A stretch of 64,000 bases of DNA from Bacteroidales bacterium WCE2004 (GCA_900167895.1 FUZR01000002.1:434001-498000); one strand, 5' to 3'; counted from the stretch's first letter, positions 16,258-26,395 are shown. The notes: generated from the letters alone by a model not told the origin. Program-made: numbers and translations.

Positions 16258-18906
16258 ATGAAAATAATGAGACATACGCACTTCCACCGGCTGATGATTC
16301 TTGTCATCCTGCCGATCCTTTTCAACTTGCTGCCCGCACGGGCACAGGAGACCCTGACCAGCCGTATGGCGCAAATGCAGGAGCGCTACGGCATCCACTT
16401 CATCTATGATGCTTCACTCCAGGACGCGCTTGGCTCCACCCGGGCCAAGGCCGCCCCTGCGGCCACGCTTCCGCTCGAAGAAGCGCTCCGCCAGACCTTC
16501 GACGGCACCGCCGTCACCTGGCAGCTGCGCGGCCGCAACGTCGTGCTGAAAGCCGCCCCCACTTCCCCCAGGGTCCGGCGCTTCACCATCAACGGCTACG
16601 TCACCGACGCCGTCTCGGGCGAGACGCTCATCGGCGCCGGCGTCCTCTCCGGCCAGACCGGCGCAGCCACCAACGAGTTCGGTTTCTATTCCCTGACCCT
16701 GCCCGCCGGCAGGCACCAGCTGAAAGCCGCCTACATCGGCTATGACGCGGCTTCGCTCGAACTCGACCTGCAGCGCGACACCACCATCAATTTTGCCCTG
16801 AAGGGCAATTCCGAACTGGACGCCGCCCGCATCGTGGCGCGCAAGGATGCAGGGCTCCAGTCCGTCTACCTCGGATCCCTGGAGGTGCCCCTGACCCAGA
16901 TCCAAAACATGCCGGCCCTGTTCGGCGAGGCCGACGTCATCAAGTCCCTGCAGCTGCTTCCCGGCGTCCAGGGCGGCATGGAAGGCTTCTCCGGCCTGTA
17001 TGTCCGCGGCGGCGGTCCGGAAGAGAACCTGATCCTGCTTGACGGCGTGTCCGTCTACAACATGGACCACATGCTGGGCCTCTTCTCCATCTTCCAGACG
17101 GATGCAGTCAAGAACGTCACCCTCTACAAAGGAGCCTTCCCGGCCCGCTACGGCGGCCGCATCTCCAGCATCCTGGACATCCGCACCAACGACGGCAACA
17201 TGAAGGAGACGCACGGTTCGTTCTCCGTCGGTGTCCTCAACGACCGCTTCCACCTCGAGGGCCCCATCGTCAAGGACAAGCTCAGCTACTCGCTGAGCGC
17301 CCGCGGCCTGCACACCGTCATCGTGGAGCCTTTCCTGCGTATGTTCCTCAAGGACGAGTACTATAACTACTATTTCTACGACCTCAACGGCAAACTGACC
17401 TGGCGCGCGTCGGACAAGGACCGCTTCTACCTGAGCGTCTACCATGGAGCGGACAATCTCGGCGTAGATTACGAAGAGCACACGAAGGCCTATCAGGATG
17501 GGAATACCTACTACTCCGACTACGATGTCGACACCAAGGCGAAATTCAATTGGGGCAGCATCGTCGGAGCGCTTCGCTGGAACCATGTCTTCAATGGCAA
17601 GCTCTTCTCCAACACCACGCTGTTCGCCAACGACTACCACACATTGGTCGGGATGGACACGTGGGAAAGAAACTATATTAACGGAGAAACCGTCGATTTC
17701 TCAGCCAAAGCTTCCTATCGGTCCGGCATCCGGGATTTCGGCCTGCGCAGCGATTTCGACTGGACCCCGACGCCCGGGCACCTGGTCAAGTTCGGTGCGG
17801 ATTACACCCGCCACGATTACCTGCCGGAGACATCGCTCTATGTCGAAGACGGAGAGGAGACCAATCTGACGCCCATGTCCGCCGAACACTACTTCGGGAA
17901 CGAGGCCTCGCTCTATGCTGAAGACAACATCTCGCTGGGGCGCCACGTCTCCGTCAATCCCGGCCTGCGCCTGTCCTGGTTCAATACCCAGGGACGGGAC
18001 TACCTCTCCCTGCAGCCCCGGTTCTCGCTCAAAGCATCACTGGACAACGGTGTAAGCCTCAAGGCCGGCTATTCGCGCATGGCGCAATATGTCCACCTGC
18101 TTTCTTCCACCGTCATTTCGCTCCCCTTCGACCTGTGGGTACCGATCACCAAAGACGTTCCCCCGGTCACGGCCGACCACTATTCCTTCGGCGTTTATTA
18201 CGACGGCCTGCCGGGTTGGGAATTCTCGCTGGAAGGGTACATGAAGAATATGTACAACCTGCTGGAGTACAAAGAGGGCGTGGTGTTCATCCTCTCTTCG
18301 GACAAATGGGAAAACCATGTCGAGGTCGGACGCGGACAGGCATACGGACTGGAATTCTTCATCCAGAAGACTTCCGGAAAGACTACGGGCTGGCTCTCCT
18401 ACACCTTCTCCCGCAGTTTCCGGTGGTTCCCCGACGGGACCATCAACCTGGGACAGCTTTTCCCGTACAAATACGACCGGCCGCACGCCTTCAACCTGAC
18501 CCTGAACCACAAGTTCTCGGAGAAAGTGGACGTTTCCCTCTCCTGGGTCTTCTCCTCCGGACACAACATGACGGTCCCCGAGCGGCAGACGAACGTCATC
18601 GCGCCCGAGAGCTCTGACCAGATCCACATGGTCGACCATATAGGAGGCCGCAACAACTACCGGCTGCCGCCTTCCCACCGCCTCAACCTGGGCGTCAACC
18701 TGCGCCACCGCACGCGCCGCGGCAACGAAGCCGTCTGGAATTTCTCCGTCTACAACGCATACAACGCGATGAACCCCAATTTCGTCTCAGTTGACAAATA
18801 TCGGACTTGGAACGAGACGACCGGGAGATCCGAAGACAAGGTTACCGCGACGAAATTCACCTTCCTGCCCATCATCCCCGCTTTCAGCTATACTTACAAT
18901 TTCTGA
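16258..18906 (+). CDS. TonB-dependent receptor with STN signalling domain (copy 1)
   Basis: An 882-residue outer-membrane receptor. Order of parts: signal peptide (to about residue 30), a secretin/TonB short N-terminal (STN) domain (TSRMAQMQERYGIHFIYDASLQ...RGRNVVLKA), a carboxypeptidase-like regulatory domain (TINGYVTDAVSGETLIGAGV), a plug (GEADVIKSLQLLPGVQGG, YVRGGGPEENLILLDGV), and a 22-stranded barrel ending in the C-terminal aromatic TYNF. STN domains pass the ligand signal to a FecR protein. It is strongly similar along its length to the second receptor at 20739-23402. Ligand unknown. The 68-bp gap before it is A/T-rich and may hold an ECF-dependent promoter. Confidence 0.92.
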   Translation: MKIMRHTHFHRLMILVILPILFNLLPARAQETLTSRMAQMQERYGIHFIYDASLQDALGSTRAKAAPAATLPLEEALRQTFDGTAVTWQLRGRNVVLKAAPTSPRVRRFTINGYVTDAVSGETLIGAGVLSGQTGAATNEFGFYSLTLPAGRHQLKAAYIGYDAASLELDLQRDTTINFALKGNSELDAARIVARKDAGLQSVYLGSLEVPLTQIQNMPALFGEADVIKSLQLLPGVQGGMEGFSGLYVRGGGPEENLILLDGVSVYNMDHMLGLFSIFQTDAVKNVTLYKGAFPARYGGRISSILDIRTNDGNMKETHGSFSVGVLNDRFHLEGPIVKDKLSYSLSARGLHTVIVEPFLRMFLKDEYYNYYFYDLNGKLTWRASDKDRFYLSVYHGADNLGVDYEEHTKAYQDGNTYYSDYDVDTKAKFNWGSIVGALRWNHVFNGKLFSNTTLFANDYHTLVGMDTWERNYINGETVDFSAKASYRSGIRDFGLRSDFDWTPTPGHLVKFGADYTRHDYLPETSLYVEDGEETNLTPMSAEHYFGNEASLYAEDNISLGRHVSVNPGLRLSWFNTQGRDYLSLQPRFSLKASLDNGVSLKAGYSRMAQYVHLLSSTVISLPFDLWVPITKDVPPVTADHYSFGVYYDGLPGWEFSLEGYMKNMYNLLEYKEGVVFILSSDKWENHVEVGRGQAYGLEFFIQKTSGKTTGWLSYTFSRSFRWFPDGTINLGQLFPYKYDRPHAFNLTLNHKFSEKVDVSLSWVFSSGHNMTVPERQTNVIAPESSDQIHMVDHIGGRNNYRLPPSHRLNLGVNLRHRTRRGNEAVWNFSVYNAYNAMNPNFVSVDKYRTWNETTGRSEDKVTATKFTFLPIIPAFSYTYNF

Positions 18907-18911
18907 CGCAA

Positions 18912-19907
18912 ATGAAAAAACATATCCTTCTGTTCACCACCCTGACGCTGCTCGCCAGCGCCTGTCAGAATCAGCTCGACCTCGGTTTCGAGCACGACCC
19001 CGAATGCCTGGTCATGAACGCCCTGTTGAACACCAACGACGAAAATCACTCCGTCTATATGAGCCTGAGCCGCTTTGAAGGGACGCTGGAAGTGGAAGAC
19101 GCCCAGTTGCGCTGCTATATCAACGGAACGGCCGTCGCCGAAGCGGAGTATGTTGCCCCCTCCTATAAGCCCTCCTATTACTCGTTGACAAACAGTCAAT
19201 ACAGATTTACCGCCAGGATCCGGCCGGGCGATGAAGTCCGGTTGGAAGCTACCCGGGGCAGTTTGCGTGCCAGTGCCACGGTCGTCGTACCGCAAGCGGC
19301 TGCAATCACGGCCGTTGACACCACGTTTGTCGAGAAGAGTCCGTATTTCACCAACCGGGAAGACGGAGAAGGCGCGCTCGCATGCCGGCTGAAACTGCAG
19401 GACATCCCGGGGCAGTCCAACTGCTATCGGCTCGTCACCTACTATGACTATTCCAACCGTTTCTACGATTACACCTATCGCGAAAAAATCGGTTTCGGAT
19501 ACCTGCAGGACCCGATTCTCAAAGACAGATTTGTGCCGGAGCAGAAAAAGGGCAATGATCTTGCCGCGCTGTTCTTCATGAGCCGGCCCAATTCCTACTG
19601 TACTTTCCGGGACGGGGATTTCGCCGACGGGACGGCAGAGGTGGAGATCCATATCCCCGAGCAGTATTACAACGCCCCGGCCGAACCGGATCCGGACAAC
19701 CGGATCACGCGCAAGTTCGAGTATGTCTTGCTGAGCATCACGCAGGATGAATATGACTATCTCGGACAGGTCGACAAGAGTTTGAATGCATCTTCCCATC
19801 TGGGCAGACTGGAAGAGCCGATCCGCATCCCGACCAACGTGGAAGGCGGCCTGGGATTCGTCTCCGTCGCTTCCGCCGCCACGCTGTCCCTTACGTATGA
19901 TGACTAA
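18912..19907 (+). CDS. DUF4249 family lipoprotein (copy 1)
   Basis: A 331-residue lipoprotein (signal to about residue 17, lipobox LLASAC) of the DUF4249 family. These proteins typically follow a TonB-dependent receptor and are thought to be surface lipoproteins that assist substrate capture. Family hallmarks include the early LVMNALLNTNDENHSVYMSLS strand region and the C-terminal VEGGLGFVSVASAA. It lies 5 bp after the receptor stop. Comparison with the lipoprotein at 23408-24496 shows the same layout but only partial identity, so the copies have diverged more than the receptors. Confidence 0.87.
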   Translation: MKKHILLFTTLTLLASACQNQLDLGFEHDPECLVMNALLNTNDENHSVYMSLSRFEGTLEVEDAQLRCYINGTAVAEAEYVAPSYKPSYYSLTNSQYRFTARIRPGDEVRLEATRGSLRASATVVVPQAAAITAVDTTFVEKSPYFTNREDGEGALACRLKLQDIPGQSNCYRLVTYYDYSNRFYDYTYREKIGFGYLQDPILKDRFVPEQKKGNDLAALFFMSRPNSYCTFRDGDFADGTAEVEIHIPEQYYNAPAEPDPDNRITRKFEYVLLSITQDEYDYLGQVDKSLNASSHLGRLEEPIRIPTNVEGGLGFVSVASAATLSLTYDD

Positions 19908-19926
19908 CGATTCAAATCAAGGAACC

Positions 19927-20742
19927 ATGCAAGATATCCAGGAAAAAGAGCTTTCGTTTGTCGCACGGTATTTCCGCCGGGGTCTCTTCAACCCGGCCCG
20001 TGCCTGGAAGCGCTTCCGCGCAGCAAACGCCCTCCGCTCCGGCTACGGCCGCCCGGTCTGGGGCTACGCCCTGGCCTGCGCCTGTGCCGTCGCCGTGATC
20101 GGCCTCTTCCTCTTCACCCGCGAGTCCCGCCGCTGGACCACCACCGCCGTGGCGCAGACGGTCCAGGAGCTGCAGCTGCCGGACGGCAGCCGCGCCGTCC
20201 TGGCCCCCGGCGCCACCCTCTCCTTCCACCGCAAAGGCTTCGGCCGCCGCGACCGCGAGCTGCGGATGGAAGGCACCGCCTACTTCTCCGTGGCGCGCAA
20301 TGAGGCGCTGCCCTTCGAGATCACGGCGGGCGAAGGCTTCATCCGCGTGCTCGGCACCCGTTTCCAGGTCGCGACCGACGAGACGGGCACCCGGGTGGAC
20401 GTCGTGGACGGACGTGTGTTCTTCTCCACTTCCTGTCCCGAAACCGGAGGCATCGTCCTGACGCGCGGCAAGCACGCAGAGCTCGCCGCCGGGGCCGCTG
20501 CGCCCCGCTTCTGCCCGGCAGACAGCCCCAACCCCGCCGGCTGGACCACCCATTCCTACCGATACGACAATGTCCCGCTCGCGGACGTGCTGCGCGAGCT
20601 CGGCGACCAGTTCGGGTGCACCCTCAGTACGGCGGACACCGACCGCCGGCTCACCGGACAATTTGAAGGCGAAGAACTTGACGAGATCGTCTTCCTCATC
20701 GAGGAAGCGCTCGGTATCCAGATTGAGATCAACACATTATGA
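19927..20742 (+). CDS. FecR family anti-sigma factor
   Basis: A 271-residue protein (from ATG 19927) with a cytoplasmic N-terminal part, one membrane segment (WGYALACACAVAVIGLFLFT, about residues 41-60), a periplasmic FecR domain (QLPDGSRAVLAPGATLSF, EGTAYFSVARNEALPFEI) and a C-terminal DUF4974-like STN-contact domain (NVPLADVLRELGDQFGCTL). It should hold the ECF sigma factor at 15674 until a receptor STN domain signals. In-frame ATGs at 19897 and 19900 overlap the DUF4249 stop and are alternative starts. Its stop overlaps the next receptor start (ATGA), so the two are coupled. Confidence 0.88.
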   Translation: MQDIQEKELSFVARYFRRGLFNPARAWKRFRAANALRSGYGRPVWGYALACACAVAVIGLFLFTRESRRWTTTAVAQTVQELQLPDGSRAVLAPGATLSFHRKGFGRRDRELRMEGTAYFSVARNEALPFEITAGEGFIRVLGTRFQVATDETGTRVDVVDGRVFFSTSCPETGGIVLTRGKHAELAAGAAAPRFCPADSPNPAGWTTHSYRYDNVPLADVLRELGDQFGCTLSTADTDRRLTGQFEGEELDEIVFLIEEALGIQIEINTL

Positions 20743-23402
20743 GAAATTTCAGCACTTGGCGGGCGGTGATCCTCTTCACCGCCCTGCTCCTCTCCGGCTT
20801 ACTGCCCGCACAGGCGCAGGACGCCCTGATCAGCCGCATGGCGCAACTGCAGGAGCGCTACGGCATCCACTTCATCTATGATGCGTCCCTCCAGGAGACG
20901 CTCGGTTCCACCCTGGCCCAGGCCGCACCGGCGACCGCCGCCACGCTCGAAGATGCACTGCAGCAGACTTTCGACGGGGCCCCCGTCACCTGGCAGCTGC
21001 GCGGACGCAACGTCGTGCTGAAAGCGGCGTCCAAGAAGGCCCGCTTCACCCTCAACGGCTACATCACCGACGCCGCCTCGGGCGAGACGCTCATCGGCGC
21101 CGGCGTCCTGTCGGGCCAGGACGGCGCCGCCACCAACGAGTTCGGCTACTACTCCTTAACCTTACCCGCCGGCCACCATCACCTGCAGATTGCCTACATC
21201 GGCTATGACATGGCCACGCTCGAACTCGACCTGCAGCGCGACACCACCGTCAGTTTCGCCCTGCGGAGCAACACCGAGCTGGACGCCGCCCGCATCGTCG
21301 CGCGCAAGGACGCCGGCCTCCAGTCCGCCTACCTCGGCTCGATCGAGGTGCCGCTGGTCCAGATCCAGAACTCGCCGTCCCTGTTCGGCGAGGCCGACGT
21401 CATCAAATCCCTGCAACTGCTTCCTGGCGTCCAGGGCGGCCCGGAAGGATTCACGGGCCTGTATGTCCGGGGCGGCGGCCCGGAAGAGAACCTGGTCATG
21501 CTCGACGGCGTGCCCGTCTACAACATGGACCACATGCTGGGCCTTTTCTCCATCTTCCAGCCTGAGGCCGTCAAGAACGTCACCCTCTACAAGGGTTCCT
21601 TCCCGGCGCGTTACGGCGGCCGCGTCTCCAGCATCGTGGACATCCGCACCAACGACGGCAACATGAAGGAGACCCACGGTTCATTCACCGTCGGCATGCT
21701 CAACGACCGCTTCCACCTCGAGGGACCCATCGTCAAGGACAAGCTCAGCTACTCGCTGAGCACGCGCGGCCTGCATTCCGTCGTCCTGTCTCCGATTATG
21801 CGCCTGCTCCTCAAGGACGAATACTACAACTACTATTTCTACGACCTCAACGGCAAGCTGACCTGGCGAGCCACGGACAAGGACCGCTTCTATCTGAGCG
21901 TCTACCACGGCGCGGACCGGGGAGGCGGGGCCTGGCGCGACACTGAGAGCGTCTATCCGGAAGAATCGGACCAGCCCGTAGAGGTCCAGACCGATGACCA
22001 TGCGTCCATCGAATGGGGAAGCACCGTGGCAGCATTGCGCTGGAACCACGTCTTCAACAACAGACTGTTCGCCAACACCACCCTGTCCGTCAACCGCTAC
22101 CGGATGCTGATGGCCATTTCCCACGATGAGAAAACGCTCGGGCAGCTGCGCACTGCACCCGAGGACGGGCTGCGCCTGACCGGCTATGCCGGCGACTACC
22201 GTTCCGGCATCCTGGATCTCGGCGCCCGCCTCGACTTCGACTGGACCCCGACACCCAACCACCTGGTCAAGTTCGGCGCGGACTACACCCGGCACAATTT
22301 CCACCCGGAGACCCTGACATCCGTCGTCATCAACGAGAAGCTCCGGTCCGAAGTCCCCGTCATCGCGAATGAAATATACTTCGGCGACGAAGCCTCTGCC
22401 TACATGGAAGACAACATCTCGGCAGGGCGCCATTTCTCCTTCAATCCGGGTCTTCGCCTGAGCTGGTTCCACACGCAGGGACGGCACTACCTTTCCCTGC
22501 AGCCCCGTTTCTCCGCCAAGGCCACGCTGGATGGCGGACTGGCTTTCAAGGCAGGCTATTCCCGCATGACACAATACGTCCATCTGCTCTCATCCGCCAA
22601 CATCTCGCTTCCGCTGGACCTGTGGGTGCCCATCACCAAAGACGTCCCTCCGGTCACGGCCGACCACTATTCCGTCGGCATCTACTATGACGGCCTGCCG
22701 GGCTGGGAGTTCTCTCTGGAAGGCTATTGGAAGGAGATGTTCAACCTGATGGAATACAAGGAAGGCGTCATGTTCCTGGCCAGTTCCTCCGGCTGGGAGA
22801 GTCAGGTCGAGACGGGACGCGGCCGGGCGCGCGGACTGGAACTCTTCATCCAGAAGACCAGCGGGAAGACCACCGGCTGGGTGTCCTACACCCTGGCCCG
22901 CAGCGAACGGTGGTTCCCCGACGGGTCCATCAACATGGGGCAGCCCTTCCCGTACAAATATGACCGCACGCATGCGTTCAACCTGATGCTGAACCACAAA
23001 TTCTCGGAGAAGGTGGACATCTCCCTCTCCTGGGTCATCAACTCCGGCCACATGATGACGCTTCCCCTGCGGAAATCCTTCACGCTCGTACCCGATACGA
23101 CGGAAGGGTCGGCGACCGGCGGCAACCTGCAGGAAGCTTATTTCGTGGACAGGCGCAACAACTACCGTCTGCCGCCCTCCCACCGGCTCAACCTCGGCGT
23201 AAACCTGCACTTCCGCACGCGCCGCGGCAATGAATCCGTCTGGAATTTCACGATCTACAACGCGTACAACGCGATGAATCCCCATTTCATCATTCCTGAC
23301 ATCGAGAAGCATTTCAACGACCGGGATGACGGCAGCGTTCCGCTGACCAAGATCACGGTCCTGCCCATCCTGCCTGCTTTCAGTTACACCTATAATTTCT
23401 GA
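20739..23402 (+). CDS. TonB-dependent receptor with STN signalling domain (copy 2)
   Basis: An 887-residue outer-membrane receptor with the same domain order as copy 1: signal peptide, STN domain (ISRMAQLQERYGIHFIYDASLQ), carboxypeptidase-like domain, plug (GEADVIKSLQLLPGVQGG) and barrel ending TYNF. Long stretches are almost identical to copy 1, especially the plug and early barrel, while the extracellular-loop regions (residues around 395-470) differ. That pattern suggests duplication followed by change in ligand specificity. Translation is coupled to fecR. Confidence 0.92.
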   Translation: MRNFSTWRAVILFTALLLSGLLPAQAQDALISRMAQLQERYGIHFIYDASLQETLGSTLAQAAPATAATLEDALQQTFDGAPVTWQLRGRNVVLKAASKKARFTLNGYITDAASGETLIGAGVLSGQDGAATNEFGYYSLTLPAGHHHLQIAYIGYDMATLELDLQRDTTVSFALRSNTELDAARIVARKDAGLQSAYLGSIEVPLVQIQNSPSLFGEADVIKSLQLLPGVQGGPEGFTGLYVRGGGPEENLVMLDGVPVYNMDHMLGLFSIFQPEAVKNVTLYKGSFPARYGGRVSSIVDIRTNDGNMKETHGSFTVGMLNDRFHLEGPIVKDKLSYSLSTRGLHSVVLSPIMRLLLKDEYYNYYFYDLNGKLTWRATDKDRFYLSVYHGADRGGGAWRDTESVYPEESDQPVEVQTDDHASIEWGSTVAALRWNHVFNNRLFANTTLSVNRYRMLMAISHDEKTLGQLRTAPEDGLRLTGYAGDYRSGILDLGARLDFDWTPTPNHLVKFGADYTRHNFHPETLTSVVINEKLRSEVPVIANEIYFGDEASAYMEDNISAGRHFSFNPGLRLSWFHTQGRHYLSLQPRFSAKATLDGGLAFKAGYSRMTQYVHLLSSANISLPLDLWVPITKDVPPVTADHYSVGIYYDGLPGWEFSLEGYWKEMFNLMEYKEGVMFLASSSGWESQVETGRGRARGLELFIQKTSGKTTGWVSYTLARSERWFPDGSINMGQPFPYKYDRTHAFNLMLNHKFSEKVDISLSWVINSGHMMTLPLRKSFTLVPDTTEGSATGGNLQEAYFVDRRNNYRLPPSHRLNLGVNLHFRTRRGNESVWNFTIYNAYNAMNPHFIIPDIEKHFNDRDDGSVPLTKITVLPILPAFSYTYNF

Positions 23403-23407
23403 CACGC

Positions 23408-24496
23408 ATGAAGAAGAATCTCGCCATACTTCCCCTGCTGGCCCTGCTTGCCGGCGCCTGCACCAATCCACTGGATTATCAGTCCGGCCAGTCGGCATCC
23501 GTTCTCGTGATGAATGCCATGCTGCGCACGGACGAGATGACGCACGTCATCTGGCTGAGCAACAGCACCGTCGACAAGCTCTTCGTCGTGAAAGACGCGG
23601 AGCTGACCTGCTACATCAACGACGAATTCGTAGCCAAGGCGATTCCTGTCCGCCCCACAGAACCGGTGGATGAGATTTTTGAAGAGAAAAGCAAGTATTA
23701 CAAGGCGGGGGGATCCATCGCCACGGCCTACCTGCTCAAGGCCACGATCAAGCCCGGTGACAAGGTTCGGCTGGTAGCCGACTGGTATGACCTGCATGCC
23801 AGCGCCACGGCCCTGGCGCCGCAGGCGCCGGTACTCGCCGCAGTCGATACGGTCCGCACGCAGTCGTCCCCCTATTCCGATCCGGATGATCCTGTGTCCG
23901 CCCTGGTCTGCAGGTTCCGCCTGGAAGACCGCTCCGGCGAGGAGAACTGGTACCGCCTGTGCGCTTCCTATGAGGCTGACGCCGAGGATTACAAGGGCGA
24001 ACAGACCCATTGGCAGGGAACCGTCCCTTTCAGCTATTACAAGGATCCCGTCCTCAACGACGGTTTCCGGACGCCGGATGACGACAAGGCCCTGTCCAGC
24101 CTGTTCGATCTCCTGGACAGCCACATCTACAGCAAGTATTGCTCCTTCTCCGACAAGGCGTTTGCCGACAAGGCGGTTGAGACGGAAATCAATATCCTCG
24201 ATCCCTATATGAGTCCGTGGTGGATCACCCACGCCCGGCGGGAAGAGGATGACCGGCCTACGCAGCTGCGCATCCGTTTCGACCTCCTGTCACTTTCCAA
24301 AGAAGAATACTTTCACCTGTGGGGCCTGACGAATGCGCAGAGAAGCGGTCTGGACTGGAATCCGCTGTTTGATCCCGTCCGCCTCCCCAACAACGTGGAG
24401 GGTGGCCTCGGCCTCGTCACGGTCGCATCCGTCTCCAGCCTGACGCTGGACCCCGTGCCCATCACGGGGACCGCGCAGGAAGGAAGCGGAGATTAG
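23408..24496 (+). CDS. DUF4249 family lipoprotein (copy 2)
   Basis: A 362-residue lipoprotein (signal to about residue 17, lipobox LLAGAC) of the DUF4249 family, 5 bp after receptor copy 2. It shares with copy 1 the SVLVMNAML start, the KAxIKPGDKVRLVA strand, the SSPYSDPDDPVSALVCRF region and the NVEGGLGLVTVAS end. It probably sits on the cell surface next to its receptor. The gene ends overlapping by 3 bp with the convergent lpdA gene; no terminator hairpin was seen between them. Confidence 0.87.
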   Translation: MKKNLAILPLLALLAGACTNPLDYQSGQSASVLVMNAMLRTDEMTHVIWLSNSTVDKLFVVKDAELTCYINDEFVAKAIPVRPTEPVDEIFEEKSKYYKAGGSIATAYLLKATIKPGDKVRLVADWYDLHASATALAPQAPVLAAVDTVRTQSSPYSDPDDPVSALVCRFRLEDRSGEENWYRLCASYEADAEDYKGEQTHWQGTVPFSYYKDPVLNDGFRTPDDDKALSSLFDLLDSHIYSKYCSFSDKAFADKAVETEINILDPYMSPWWITHARREEDDRPTQLRIRFDLLSLSKEEYFHLWGLTNAQRSGLDWNPLFDPVRLPNNVEGGLGLVTVASVSSLTLDPVPITGTAQEGSGD

Positions 24497-25875
24497 GCCA
24501 GGCCGGAAGCCGTTTCCTTGAGGATTTCGGAGACCGTCGGGTGGGCGAAGACGATGCGCTTCAGCTGCCCGGCGGTCATCCGTTCTGAGACGGCGATGCA
24601 CGCCGCGGACAGGATTTCGGAGCACGGGTTGCCCAGCATGTGGACGCCCAGCACCTCGTGGCGCTCCGCCCCGCAGATGATCTTGCAGAGGCCTTCGCCG
24701 CGCTCGTTCTCGGCCACGAAGCGGCCGGAGAACGCCATCGGGAGCTTCTGCACCGTGTGCGCGACACCGCGCGCCACGGCTTCCTCTTCCGTCAGTCCCA
24801 CGCCCGCGACCTCCGGGTTGGTGTAGACCACGCCCGGGATGGCGTCGTAGCGCATCGCGTCGGCCTTGCCGAGGATATCGTTGACCGCCACCTCGCCCTC
24901 GCGGGAAGCCGTGTGCGCCAGCATCGAGAAGCCCGTCACGTCGCCGGCGGCATAGACGCCCGGCACGCTGGTGCGCATCTGCGCGTCGACCTTGATGCCG
25001 ACCGGCTTGCCGGCCTTGTTGAGCGCCAGCTCCACGCCCAGGCGCTCCAGGCCGAAGCCTTCGAGCCGGGCGCGGCGGCCCACCGACACGAGGATCCTGT
25101 CCCCGCGTACGCGGCAGGTCTCCCCTTCCGGGGTCTCGTAGACCACGGTGTCGCCTTCGACGGCCACGACCTTGCAGCCCAGGCAGAAGGTGACGCCCTT
25201 CTTGGCGTACTGCGCCTGCAGCATCGCGCTGACCTCGCCGTCCATCGGGCCGAGGATCTTGGGCAGCATCTCCACGACCGTGACTTTCGTACCGACCGAA
25301 TTGAAGAAGCTGGCGAACTCCATGCCGATCACGCCGCCGCCGATGACGACCAGCTCCTCGGGACGCTCCTCGAGCGCGAGGATCTCGCGGCTGGTCACGA
25401 CCGCGCCGCCGAGCCCTTCGCGCAGGCCCGGGATGGGCGGCACGACGGCCTCGGAGCCCGTGCAGAGCAGCAGCTTCGCCGCTTCGTAGGTCTGCCCGTC
25501 GGCCGCGACCGTGAAGCCGTCGGCGCTGCGCCCGGTGATCTCCGCCTGCGCGGCGACCACCTCCACGCCCGCGCCCTTCATCTGCGCCTTCACGCCGGCG
25601 ACGAGCTTGCGGACGACCTTCTCCTTGCGCTTGAGCACGGCGCCGAAGTCCAGCGACGGCGCTTCCACGCTCACCCCGTAGCGGTCGGCGTGCTGCGCAT
25701 AATCATAGACCTTGGCGCTGTAGAGCAGGGTTTTGGTAGGGATGCAACCTTCGTTGAGGCAGACGCCGCCGAGGGCGTTCTGCTCGAAGAGGACGACCTT
25801 GAGGCCGGCCGCGCCGGCGCGCTCCGCGGCTACGTATCCGCCGGGGCCGGCGCCGATGATGGCTAAATCGTACAT
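24493..25875 (-). CDS. lpdA: Dihydrolipoyl dehydrogenase
   Basis: A 460-residue flavoprotein disulfide reductase: FAD motif IIGAGPGGYVAAERA at residues 6-20, redox-active disulfide GGVCLNEGCIPTKTLL (C39/C44 region), NAD motif VIGGGVIGMEF, and the C-terminal dimer-interface motif FAHPTVSEIL with the catalytic His and Glu. It reoxidises lipoyl groups of 2-oxoacid dehydrogenases or the glycine cleavage system; no such partner genes are in the window. The exonuclease gene lies 13 bp upstream on the same strand. Confidence 0.94.
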   Translation of the reverse strand: MYDLAIIGAGPGGYVAAERAGAAGLKVVLFEQNALGGVCLNEGCIPTKTLLYSAKVYDYAQHADRYGVSVEAPSLDFGAVLKRKEKVVRKLVAGVKAQMKGAGVEVVAAQAEITGRSADGFTVAADGQTYEAAKLLLCTGSEAVVPPIPGLREGLGGAVVTSREILALEERPEELVVIGGGVIGMEFASFFNSVGTKVTVVEMLPKILGPMDGEVSAMLQAQYAKKGVTFCLGCKVVAVEGDTVVYETPEGETCRVRGDRILVSVGRRARLEGFGLERLGVELALNKAGKPVGIKVDAQMRTSVPGVYAAGDVTGFSMLAHTASREGEVAVNDILGKADAMRYDAIPGVVYTNPEVAGVGLTEEEAVARGVAHTVQKLPMAFSGRFVAENERGEGLCKIICGAERHEVLGVHMLGNPCSEILSAACIAVSERMTAGQLKRIVFAHPTVSEILKETASGLA

Positions 25876-25888
25876 AAGTAATTGGTTA

Positions 25889-26380
25889 TCAAAGCAGTTT
25901 CAACGCGATGTGCGCACACGCCTCGGCGTCCGCCAGGGCGTGGTGGTGCCGGGTCAGGTCGTAGCCGCACGCGGCGGCCACGGTCTGCAGCTGGTGGTTG
26001 GGAAGCCGGCATCCGAAAAAGCGGCGCGAATACATCAGCGTGTCGAAGAACATATAATCGGGATAGTCCATCTGATACACCCGGAAGGCCGCCCGCAGGC
26101 AGCCTTCGTCAAAACGGGCGTTGTGTGCCACGAGGGGCAGGCCCTCGATCAGCGGCGCCACCTTCTCCCAGACACGGGGAAACACGGGCGCGCCGTCGGT
26201 GTCCTCCGGGCCCAGTCCGTGGACCCTGCGGCAGAACCACTGGTAATAGTCAGGCTCCGGGTGGATCAGGCTGTAGAACGTGTCAGCAACCTGGCCGCCG
26301 CGGACCACGACGACACCCACGCTGCAAACGCTGCTCGGGCATTCGTTCGCAGTCTCGAAATCTATGGCGGCGAAGTCCAC
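25889..26380 (-). CDS. 3'-5' exonuclease, DnaQ/RNase T (DEDDh) family
   Basis: A 163-residue single-domain DEDD exonuclease. Exo I is AIDFETAN (D7, E9), Exo II contains HNARFDEGCL, and Exo III is HHHALADAEA, so it is of the DEDDh type. Members trim 3' ends of DNA or RNA; the short length resembles stand-alone proofreading-like domains in Bacteroidales rather than full PolC/DnaQ. It is 15 bp downstream of the PNPOx-like lipoprotein gene and 13 bp upstream of lpdA on the same strand. Confidence 0.88.
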   Translation of the reverse strand: MDFAAIDFETANECPSSVCSVGVVVVRGGQVADTFYSLIHPEPDYYQWFCRRVHGLGPEDTDGAPVFPRVWEKVAPLIEGLPLVAHNARFDEGCLRAAFRVYQMDYPDYMFFDTLMYSRRFFGCRLPNHQLQTVAAACGYDLTRHHHALADAEACAHIALKLL

Positions 26381-26395
26381 GCGGCAAGCGGCCTC

